Assembly (NCBI GenBank): GCA_002049455.2
Contig: KV918770.1
Coordinates: 186,001 to 250,000, forward strand
Length of the DNA stretch: 64,000 bases
Source: Porphyra umbilicalis
Lineage: Eukaryota > Rhodophyta > Bangiophyceae > Bangiales > Bangiaceae
Direction: 5' to 3'
Shown here: piece after piece, positions 12,091-21,380 of the stretch
Position numbering within the stretch: the stretch's first letter is position 1
Layout: every line of letters begins with the position of its first letter
The notes under the pieces: generated by a model
Told to the model about the DNA's origin: nothing
What the model saw: the letters and a program-made list of their open reading frames with translations, nothing else
Databases searched by the model: none
Position numbers and translations under genes: made by a program

Positions 12091-15000
12091 TCACGTCGGG
12101 CTCCCGGCCAACGGCCCGCCCACCTGCCGCGCGGCCCGGCCGTACTCCAGGAGCGCCAGCCCCGGAATCGTATACGTCACCTGACCCCAGTTCACCACCG
12201 GGTCGTCCCCCCACTCGGCCCACACGACCTCACGGAGGTCATTCGGACGAGGCGGCCCCGCCTGAGCGGTATGGGCCGTCCCCTTCAGGTAGAACGCCGA
12301 TACGGTGGCGTCCTGGCCACCCGACCCGCGCGACTGCCGCCGCGCGGCCACGTCCCGCCCGATGGTACGTGCCGCCACCCGCCGACCGGCGGGGTCGTCG
12401 TCCCCGCGCCGCCGCGTCCCGACGGCCGCCGCTGCCCCCCCGTCCACCGCGGCGTTGCCGCTCCCGCCGTCGGGACCCGGCGTCGTCTCGGCCGGCGGGG
12501 GATTATGTCCGGGGGCGTCCCGCCCGGGAACGGCGCGGGGGGGATCCCCCGCTAGCGGGGCACCCGACGAGGCCACGCGCGGCGCGGAGTCGGACGCTCC
12601 CGCCGGCGCCACAGGGACGCCATCCACAGCGACGCCAGCCCCCGACTCTGGCGTGGCCGGCGGCGCAGCTGGCGCGTGCCCCCGACGGGGGGGCACATTC
12701 TCCGGCTCCGCGGCGGTGGGCCCCACCACGTCGCTCGCCATCTCGGGCGCCGGCGCCAACGGCGGCGGGGGGGACTGCCAAGACATCGGCGCGAGCCCCG
12801 TCCGTGACGTGGTCGGGCACGCAGCGGACGTCACCGCTGGACACGGACGCGCAAGCGGGGCTCCGGCAGGCGCCGAAGCTCCCCCATCCGAAACCGGCTG
12901 CGCCGCGGGCGACAACCCCGGGGACGGAAGGGTCGGCAATGGGGCGGCCGCGGCAGGCGCGGAGGACCGCCCGGACCCCGGCAGCACCGGCGCGGGCGCA
13001 GTAGCTCCCCGCGACGGGGCCGGCGGCGCCGCGACCGGCACCTCCAGAGACGGCAGTGTCTGAGACGCGGTGACACCGGCAGGGGCCAGGGATCGGCCGG
13101 TCACCGGCGGACCCTCCGCCGACAACACCGGCGACGGCGTCGGCGGGGGCGCAGCGGGCGTTGGCTCCCGGCGCGGCCGCACCGGCGACGTCGCGGGTGT
13201 GGGCTCTCGGCGCGGCGGCGTCAGCGGGGCCTCACCCCCGCCACGTCTCGGATACTTACGTCCGTCGCCGGGAGACACTGGCGGTGGCGCCAGATGGCGG
13301 CGCCCGCCGCCATGGCCCCGACCGTACCCGGGACAGGGGTCATCACCCCAAGCGCCCTCGGACCCGGGCGCGCCGGCACCGTCGCCCCATCCGCCGGCCT
13401 GGCCGCCTCCGCGGTAGCCGCCGCCGTGGTGCCCTTCTCCGCGTTCGTCCCGGCCGTGGTACCCGGCGCTGTAGTACCCGTGGTACCCGCGGTCATCCGC
13501 GCCGCGGTATCCGCCGCCGTAGCGGTCGTAACCGCGGTCGTCACCCCCGGGGCACCCGCCGTCGCGGTATTCGCCGCCGCGGTCGCCACCGCTGTGATTC
13601 TTGCCGCCGCCGTACCCGCCGGCGCGGCCGTCGCAACCGCAATAATCGCCGTCGTACTCGCCGCTGCAGTCGTCGCTGCCGCGGTACCCGCCGCCGCGCT
13701 GGTGGTCACGGCGGTCGTACTCGCGGCCATCACCGCCGCGGTAGCCGCTGCCGCGGCCCTCCCCGCCGCGGTCGCCGCCGCTGCGGTACTTGCCGCTGCC
13801 GCAGCCGCCACCGCGGCGGTACTCGCAGTCGCGATCGCCAATGTCGCGGTATCCGCCGTCGCCGTAACCGCCGCCGCGGCTGCCGGCACTGTAGTACCCG
13901 CCGCCCCCGCGGTACCCGCCGCCGTTTTCGCCGCCGCTGTCGTCACGGCCGGGCTGACAGCTCCCGCCGTGGCGTGGGCCACTGGTGCCGGCCTTATGGC
14001 CGCCGGGCCAGGCAGCGCCACCGCCGGCCGGGTAGTCACGGCCCCCGCTGCCCCCAGCAAACGCCAGTGGCTCCCACCCCGTAGCGGCCGCACCGGCGGT
14101 GGGATACCGCTGGCCCCCGCCTCGGTCGGCCCCGCCGCGGCCGCCGGCACGCCCGGCCCTGCCGCCAAGCGATGCGGCACCCCCCGCGTCCGAAGGGGCG
14201 TCGGCGCTGCCCACTTGGGGCTCCGACCGCGGGGACTGCGGCGGACCTGCCCTGCCGGCCCCACGGGGCTCGGCGGACGCCGCCGGGAGCGGAGCACCGT
14301 ACCCGTCCCCTCCGATGTCCACGTAGGCGAACTGCGGCGGCAAGTCCGCCTCGAGGGCGGCCTTCGTGCACCCTAGCCCGGTCGGCGACGACGCGCAGGG
14401 CGCTACGCCCACCCAGTGGCGCTCGGCGCTCATCATCGTCCCCCGGTGGGCGTAGGGGATGGTGGGCGGTGCCTGACCCGGGGTGGAGTAAGGAAGGCGC
14501 TGGCGCGCAAGGCGCCACGGGACATGCGGCCTCGCCGCCAGGATGAGGCGCAGCGTGGTGGCCCGCCGAGTGTCCCCTTGGGCGAGGGTCACCGGCATAA
14601 AGCGGATGAGCGCCCACGTCGCCAAGGGCGGGGGCCGGAAGAAGCAGCGTTGCCGCTCGTACGCGGCGAAGACGGCGCTCACCATCGAGCAGGCCGCCGC
14701 AAGGCGGGCTACGCTAAGGAGGGGGTCCCTCGTCGCCGTGGCTAGGCGGTGCGCGTAGTGGGTGAAGACCCGCGGCAAGAACCAAGGAAGCAGCCGCGGC
14801 GCGGCGAAAACAAAGTCCCAGTCGAAGGGAGCCGGCGGCAGGAGGAACGTCCGGTCGGCCGACTCACGCAGCGGCAGGCGCATCGCGCCGTGGCCCGCGC
14901 GGGCCACCGGCGCTAGCCGCCCCATCATGCGGGCGTCCCGCCCGTTGGCCCAGTCGTCCCCGGGGACAGGAACGGAGGTGAGGAGGGGCTCACGCCCCAC

Positions 15001-15791
15001 CCAAAACTCCAACCCGACACTCACGTGCCCCCACGTCGTCTCCCGCAGCATCGGCAGCTGGCGCTGTAGCGCCACTAGCCACGCGAACCCCGCGGCGCCG
15101 TCGATGCAGAACATCTCAGTGACGTCTGCCATCGGCTCCGGCAGGAGTAGGGCGACCTCGTTCACCCGCAGAATGCGGCGGAAGTACTCGGCGGCGAGCG
15201 GGCGGTCGCCGGCGGCCAACGAATTCAAGACGTGCGGCGCCGCGTCCGGCGCCAAGTACCTGCCCGCCTCGCCCACATTGAGCATGCGGGTCCATGCCTC
15301 GTCGATGGCCGCCGTGTCGCCGGGAGCCGGCATGGCGCCCCCGGACGCGGCGCGCACCTTCGGCCAAAGGCCCTCGCCGTCCACGTCACAAGCGTCCGTG
15401 ACCTCGATCTGCACCCCGACTGGCAGCGGTGACGGGGCCGCCGGCGGCTGGAGAACAATTGTGTTAGGGACTGCGTTCCGTAGTCCCGGCGGAAGCACCC
15501 GAGGCGGCCGCGGCGTCGGTCGCATATGGTCCCGGTCGGGGACTCGGGCCCACGTCGCCGTTCGGAGAAGATTCTCCGCGAGCTCCGAGCGCGACCGCCC
15601 CCCGGACGCCGCCGACGACGCTGCCATCGCACCTCGTTCTGCCGACACGGGACGCCGCACCGCCGATCCGCCACGCCCGCAGCCGGCGGCCCTTGCCGCC
15701 GCGGCCGACGCCCTGCCTCCTGGCGCGCCTCCGGCCGCCGCCACCGCTCCGGCACCGCCCGGCACGGGAGGCGGCGTCGTCAAGCGGGGGC
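12091..15791 (-). mobile_element. Giant antisense ORF with RGG/YGG-rich domain next to chromovirus integrase (copy A)
   Basis: About 1.2 kaa, with no family recognised. Parts from the N-terminus: an Ala/Pro-rich lead; a globular region of roughly 450 residues (examples AENLLRTATWARVPDRDHMR, AGRYLAPDAAPHVLNSLAAG, VHYAHRL-like and WALIRFMPVTLAQGD) with regular hydrophobic spacing; about 250 residues of GGYRGGGGYYS, RGGDGREYDRRDHQRGGG and similar repeats; a Pro/Ala linker; and a short C-terminal block (TAQAGPPRPNDLREVVWAEW, NWGQVTYTIPGLALLEYG). It faces the integrase across the 57-bp array. Extra antisense ORFs between pol and the 3' LTR are known from plant Ty3/gypsy elements, which is the best model. 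At its 5' end the open frame runs on into LTR3 read backwards. It looks open over this length. It could also be a captured host gene. Confidence 0.6.
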
Positions 15792-16209
15792 TCTTGGACT
15801 GTGATGCTCGTCGCCGGCTCCAATGGCGGTTCGCGGATGGATGATGGTCGGAGACCCTTATGGTACGCCACATGGTACATTTGCAAGACGTGGTCAAGTT
15901 GCACACATTCGTGTTGGGTGATCTTGGGGCGTTACTTTTGGCATGTTTTGGATTTGATCTTCGCTTTGCTCTAGTGGCTTTTGATTTGGTGAGTGATTCG
16001 ATTTGGTGCGAGGGCGTGGGCGTCGGTGTGGGCGCGAGAGGGGGGAGCACTTGGGCCGGTGGGGACTATTTGAGAGGTGCTCTCGGTTGGGAGAGCCGGG
16101 CGAACCTTAGGACAACCAACAAAGCACGTTCGCACACACACACACAAGCTCAAGCCACTCAACCACTTCACCGTGGTCCCCCAACCCCTATCCCCACTGC
16201 GATTCAACA
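15792..16209 (+). repeat. copia-1 LTR3 (outer 3' LTR, 418 bp)
   Basis: Same length and orientation as LTR1, about 95% identical by eye, ending TTCAACA next to CGTAG. It truncates the antisense ORF; arm B carries no LTR at the matching site (about 18955). Confidence 0.85.
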
Positions 16210-16639
16210 CGTAGGTCTCGCCGTAAGCTAGCACGCGGCATGCGCCCACCACTTTCTGCAGCCCGTGCGACTGTGGCCTCCCCGTGGCGTTGACGTCGTG
16301 ACGCCAGAAGGGGCGGCCACGCAGCTTGTCATACATCTCGAGGAAGACGTCTCTGCCGACGCGAAAGCGCCTGGTGAACACCTCATCCCCGTATAGGGGC
16401 GGCCGTTCTTGTCACCAACAGTATTCCATCATAATGCGCTTGACGCCCATGTCGAGCCCGCGCTTCATGTTCGCGACGCGACCGGGAATCAGGCCTCGCT
16501 ACCGGCGCTGGCGTCGCTCCGCCACAGAGCGGCGCACCTCCAGGCACAGGGTGCGCAAGCGCTTCTCAGTCATCGAATTGCTCACGGCAAAAACAGAGGC
16601 CATCTCAAGGTCGTCGTCCATGACGTCCGCAGGCTGCAT
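16210..16639 (-). pseudogene. PIF/Harbinger transposase, N-terminal part (copy a, split gene)
   Basis: Starts at the ATG on the minus strand at 16639 (MQPADVMDDDLEMASVFAV). It reads through RSVAERRQRR and, after in-frame stops in the 16440-16500 region and near 16405, into VFTRRFRVGRDVFLEMYDKL, HDVNATGRPQSHGLQKVVGA and CRVLAYGETY. This aligns with residues 30-150 of the intact relative at 52766 (RFRVPRAVFRRIYLAVKD, INATGKLQAHPLQKVVAAFR, VIAYGEAADRADEYVRLS). The rest of the gene is at 3906-4931, so an 11.3-kb insertion separates the halves. The nonsense changes may have come before or after the insertion. Confidence 0.8.
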
Positions 16640-16908
16640 GGTCACACGACACGCGAGGTTGGCGGGCACTGGGGCGGGGCACAGGTGCAGGGGGCAGGGG
16701 GGCGACGTGCTGGCGCATGGTACGGGGACGGGGAAGGGGGAGGGCAGGGTGGTCATTCACGCACACCGCATGGGTGGATGTGTGGTGTCGTGATGCGGCC
16801 GTCGGGTGCAGTGGACGCGGTGCGATGATGGGTCGGTGGGCCTGGTCGATGGTACGGGTCTATGCCATTATATAGGCATTCGGCCCCTTGTCGTTCAACC
16901 GTGCGTCT
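16640..16908. other. Upstream region of split Harbinger gene, nothing further recognised
   Basis: G-rich on plus near 16680-16745, then CTATGCCATTATATAGGC near 16860, a TATA-like patch 220 bp from the transposase start on the opposite strand. No gene. Confidence 0.35.
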
Positions 16909-17340
16909 CGACCACCATCGAAACTGGGGCTACTGGGGGGGATGGGCAGCACGCTGTGGCCGCCCCCGTGCGGCTCCCCTGTCCCCACCCCGTAAATCGG
17001 CCATCCAGGCACAGGTGGCAGTCGAGGACCTCAATTTCAGGCCAGTGCGGAGGGGTTCCGGCCATCGTGGCTGCCGGCATCCTGATCGCTCCTCCCCACC
17101 CCCCTAATCGGCCCTTCGCGCACCGGTGGCCGTCGATGACCCTCAAAACTGGGCCGGCTGGGAGGGGTCCGGTCGCTGCGGCGGCTGCCGTGCGGCCAGC
17201 CGCTCCCCACGCCCGAAAACCGTCATCCACACAGTGGTTGCCACCGAGCACCCCGAAACTTGGGGCTGCTGGGAGGGGACCCGTCCCTGCCACCATCGCC
17301 AGGTACCTGCGGGGTTCCTTCCCCCCCGAAAATAGAGACA
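16909..17340. repeat. About four tandem units of 110 bp
   Basis: Degenerate units start near 16909, 17023, 17133 and 17244. Each has CGA(N)GACC, then a CAAAACTGGGGC-like block, GGGAGGGG, a variable core, CTCCCCAC and a CAC(A/C)GGTGGC(C/A)GT-like end. Short frames cross it, but stops and indels argue against coding. Confidence 0.6.
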
Positions 17341-18304
17341 AATGAGAGGGTGACCCTCTTGATCCATACTAGAAACAAGCGGCCTCACACCGACCGTGCT
17401 ATGGCTGGGCCTCGGTGTGGTCAGCCGCTCCACGCCTCGGCGCGCTGGCCCGTATGTTGATCATGCGTCACGTACTGTCTGAAGTATGACCGCAGGACGT
17501 TTGACGCACCCTGCATCGTCGCACCGTTTGAGATGTGATCGACTGATGAATCACATGCCCTGCCTCGCCCAAAGTTTCGCAAGACATGACACCATGTGAC
17601 AAACGACCATCGGCCTGCGTGTCATGGTCACCGGTCACGTTCTGACGCTTCGCGCAGGCCGGCAGTCACCTGTCCATCACACTCGTGCCCAAACGCCTCT
17701 CGGTCCAAATTCTACCACACGTGTTCCCACGCGACGTACCATCACCCGCTTTCCAGGGGCCCGCTGGCCACGTGAGTAGTGCCTGCTGCTGACACATGGC
17801 GGCGTCTTGCAGTGGCCGCGGGGACCAGCCGTCCCAAAATCTCTGCGACAGCAGACCGGGGCCCGACGCGGACCGCGTCGCCAGTCTGAGCCGCCGCTTC
17901 CAGCCATGGACCGGTGGGCCACTGTCGGACGCGCCAGGGAATCACGAAATGACATGTCGCTTCATACCACGGCATCGCTCCTGCCTCGTCATTCTCGGTC
18001 ATCCTCACCGATCGTACACCCCGCACGTGGCACCCTCTTGGAAGCGTTGGTGATCGTCGTTTGAGTGATTTCGAAGCTCCAAAACACCACATTGGCCTTC
18101 CAAGTTGCGTTTTGGGCGTCGAACGGCCCCCAGACGTTCCTATATCACCCCCGATATGTGAACTGTAGCACAACCCCGTAGCCACGGTCCCGGGGAGGGA
18201 AGCAACCCACCGCGGCCGCCCGAAGAACGTGCCCCCTATAGGATCACCCGATCCGGGAAGAGGGGCCGCCAAAGGTAGAAGACAACAGGCACGGTTTACT
18301 TGCC
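17341..18304. other. No gene recognised; probable far boundary of the arm-B chromovirus copy
   Basis: Unique-looking sequence of moderate GC. A minus-strand frame (17742-18272, 176 codons) has no recognisable motif. If the antisense ORF belongs to a chromovirus, its 3' LTR should lie here or in the adjacent repeats, but I could not find a matching pair. Confidence 0.4.
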
Positions 18305-18394
18305 GGCGACGACGGTGCCTCCCACCGTCGTCGCCCTTAGTCCTAAATCGGGCGAAAACCGTTGCGGCGGCCCAATTCCCCTAATAGGAATTGG
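18305..18394 (+). promoter_or_regulatory. Two adjacent perfect hairpins upstream of the antisense ORF (copy B)
   Basis: First hairpin: GGCGACGACGGTG (18305-18317) pairs fully with CACCGTCGTCGCC (18323-18335) over a 5-nt loop. Second: CCAATTCC (18372-18379) pairs with GGAATTGG (18387-18394) over 7 nt. They lie about 350-440 bp before the ATG at 18748. The role is unknown; a 5' leader structure or a promoter palindrome are possible. Confidence 0.5.
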
Positions 18395-18747
18395 CCCCGA
18401 CCGCCGACGAACCAATACAACCAAGTACAATACGAGGCAAGTCCCCCAATGCGATAAGAAGAGACGAGGGGGATCGCGGCTGCCGGGGCGCGCCTAACGT
18501 GGCGGCCCCTGGCGAGGCCACCCGGTGGCGCGCGCGGGCCTCAAAACCGCCACGGCGCGCGGCGCCCGGATTGGGCGCGGGGCCCACGCCACCGCTTCCC
18601 GCGTGGCCGTGTGGCCCGTGCCGCGCGTCCCGCTGCTTGCCACCCGCGGGCCGCGTTCCCCCGGTCCCCGTCAGGGGTTGTCAGCACCACCCCCGCCCGG
18701 TGCTGCTACATCACCCCCTCCCAAGCGGCCGACGTCCTCGGCGGCGC

Positions 18748-20824
18748 ATGGCGGGGGCGGCTCGAACCGGTGGCCCCGTGACGTGGTCAACGGCGGGGCG
18801 GCGCGCCCGAGTCGCGGCCGCGGCGTCAGCGGCGTCGGTCGGTGCGGCCACCGACGGGTGCCGCGCGCCGGGAGCCACCGCGGCGACAGTGGCGGCAAAG
18901 AGGACAGGCACCGCGCCCGAGGGTCCGTCGGGCATGGCAGGGCAACGCCCCCGCTTGACGACGCCGCCTCCCGTGCCGGGCGGTGCCGGAGCGGTGGCGG
19001 CGGCCGGAGGTTCGCCAGGAGGCGGGGCGTCGGCCGCGGCGGCAAGGGCCGCCGGCTGCGGGCGTGGCGGATCGGCGGTGCGGCGTCCCGTGTCGGCGGA
19101 GCGAGGTGCGATGGAAGCGTCGTCGGCGGCGTCCGGGGGGCGGTCGCGCTCGGAGCTCGCGGAGAATCTTCTCCGAACGGCGACGTGGGCCCGAGTCTCC
19201 GACCGGGACCATATGCGACCGACGCCGCGGCCGCCTCGGGTGCTTCCGCCGGGACTACGGAACGCAGTCCCTAACACAATTGTTCTCCAGCCGCCGGCGG
19301 CCCCGTCACCGCTGCCAGTCGGGGTGCAGATGGAGGTCACGGACGCTTGTGTCGTGGACGGCGAGGGCCTTTGGCCGAAGGTGCGCGCCGCGTCCGGGGG
19401 CGCCATGCCGGCTCCCGGCGACACGGCGGCCATCGACGAGGCATGGACCCGCATGCTCAATGTGGGCGAGGCGGGCAGGTACTTGGCGCCGGACGCGGCG
19501 CCGCACGTCTTGAATTCGTTGGCCGCCGGCGACCGCCCGCTCGCCGCAGAGTACTTCCGCCGCATTCTGCGGGTGAACGAGGTCGCCCTACTCCTGCCGG
19601 AGCCGATGGCAGACGTCACTGAGATGTTCTGCATCGACGGCGCCGCGGGGTTCGCGTGGCTAGTGGCGCTACAGCGCCAGCTGCCGATGCTGCGGGAGAC
19701 GACGTGGGGGCACGTGAGTGTCGGGTTGGAGTTTTGGGTGGGGCGTGAGCCCCTCCTCACCTCCGTTCCTGTCCCCGGGGACGACTGGGCCAACGGGCGG
19801 GACGCCCGCATGATGGGGCGGCTAGCGCCGGTGGCCCGCGCGGGCCACGGCGCGATGCGCCTGCCGCTGCGTGAGTCGGCCGACCGGACGTTCCTCCTGC
19901 CGCCGGCTCCCTTCGACTGGGACTTTGTTTTCGCCGCGCCGCGGCTGCTTCCTTGGTTCTTGCCGCGGGTCTTCACCCACTACGCGCACCGCCTAGCCAC
20001 GGCGACGAGGGACCCCCTCCTTAGCGTAGCCCGCCTTGCGGCGGCCTGCTCGATGGTGAGCGCCGTCTTCGCCGCGTACGAGCGGCAACGCTGCTTGTTC
20101 CGGCCCCCGCCCTTGGCGACGTGGGCGCTCATCCGCTTTATGCCGGTGACCCAAGCCCAAGGGGACACTCGGCGGGCCACCACGCTGCGCCTCATCCTGG
20201 CGGCGAGGCCGCATGTCCCGTGGCGCCTTGCGCGCCAGCGCCTTCCTTACTCCACCCCGGGTCAGGCACCGCCCACCATCCCCGACGCCCACCGGGGGAC
20301 GATGATGAGCGCCGAGCGCCACTGGGTGGGCGTAGCGCCCTGCGCGTCGTCGCCGACCGGGTTAGGGTGCACGAAGGCCGCCCTCGAGGCGGACTTGCCG
20401 CCGCAGTTCGCCTACGTGGACATCGGAGGGGACGGGTACGGTGCTCCGCTCCCGGCGGCGTCCGCCGAGCCCCGTGGGGCCGGCAGGGCAGGTCCGCCGC
20501 AGTCCCCGCGGTCGGAGCCCCAAGTGGGCAGCGCCGACGCCCCTTCGGACGCGGGGGGTGCCGCATCGCTTGGCGGCAGGGCCGGGCGTGCCGGCGGCCG
20601 CGGCGGGGCCGACCGAGGCGGGGGCCAGCGGTATCCCACCGCCGGTGCGGCCGCTACGGGGTGGGAGCCACTGGCGTTTGCTGGGGGCAGCGGGGGCCGT
20701 GACTACCCGGCCGGCGGTGGCGCTGCCTGGCCCGGCGGCCATAAGGCCGGCACCAGTGGCCCACGCCACGGCGGGGGCTGGCAGCCCGGCCGTGACGACA
20801 GCGGCGGCGAAAACGGCGGCGGGT
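18748..20824 (+). mobile_element. Giant RGG-rich ORF of the chromovirus block, first part (copy B)
   Basis: Matches the minus-strand ORF at 12091-15791, about 98-99% by eye, but here the natural 5' end is kept. The first in-frame ATG is at 18748 (CGCATGGCGG), followed by MAGAARTGGPVTWSTAGRRA, before the point where copy A is cut by LTR3. The globular region is complete. The frame is interrupted in the first Gly-rich repeats by insertion of copia-2 at 20825. The complementary strand is largely open too, an effect of base composition. Confidence 0.6.
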
Positions 20825-21223
20825 TGTTGAGGCAGCCCTCCAAGCCCGCGCAGGTAAGTCGGAGTTACCGCGGTTTGCGTTGATAATTCCGGGAGTACTT
20901 CTGCGGTCATCGGCTTGTTTGGCTGTGCCATTGTCATTCATTGCTGTATGTGTTTGATGTAATTACTTGTACTTGTATATTGAGGGCAGCTCCTTTTGGA
21001 GCTGAGCTCGGGGAGATTCTCGTGGGTTCGTCGAGGGGCGTCGCGATTTGTGGGGTGGTGAGAGCATGTACCCTCCAAGGGAGGGAGCACTGCGCTGGCG
21101 GGTGAGTGCGCCGGCAGAACGTGGCGAGAGAGGCACACGGAGTGTTTAGGAGCCTACTGGCCGCGCGCGTTAGACCGCTCTCGAGTAAAGCAACGTATCC
21201 ACCCAACTACCGCTGACTTCACA
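20825..21223 (+). repeat. copia-2 5' LTR (399 bp)
   Basis: Begins TGTTGAGGCAGCC and ends TTCACA. It contains the inverted pair AGCTCC-TTTT-GGAGCT near 20988-21003. Confidence 0.92.
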
Positions 21224-21237
21224 GGTAACGGGCCCAG
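21224..21237 (+). promoter_or_regulatory. copia-2 primer-binding site
   Basis: GGTAACGGGCCCAG directly abuts the 5' LTR. Same half-tRNA (initiator Met anticodon arm) class as copia-1, one base different from it. Confidence 0.65.
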
Positions 21238-21380
21238 CTGTCGCTGGTGGTAACCGTCGTCTTCCCTGGGGTCGCTGGTGAGACGACGTCCCTGAGATCA
21301 CGGTGTGTTTTGGCGTTGGGCGGGCGTGTTCTGCTCCCTTCGTCGTTAGTGCGGCGCTGTGCGGCGCCGAGGTCGTCAAC

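Larger units (their letters stand above)
4932..16209 (+). mobile_element. Composite Ty1/copia insertion with three LTRs (copia-1), carrying chromovirus sequence
   Basis: An 11.3-kb unit inserted into a Harbinger transposase gene and flanked by CTTAG/CGTAG. Its parts are: LTR1 (4932-5349), primer site, copia gag-pol (5511-9436), LTR2 (9472-9889), truncated chromodomain integrase (9890-11172), 57-bp array (11173-11938), antisense RGG-rich ORF (12091-15791) and LTR3 (15792-16209). All three LTRs are 418 bp. By eye LTR1 and LTR3 differ at about 5% of positions, so the insertion is not new. The outer LTRs share the target duplication and LTR2 is internal. A read-through transcript that passed the normal 3' LTR and ended in a downstream LTR could give this layout, as could recombination between LTRs. 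The element is broken, with a few breaks in gag-pol. Confidence 0.75.
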
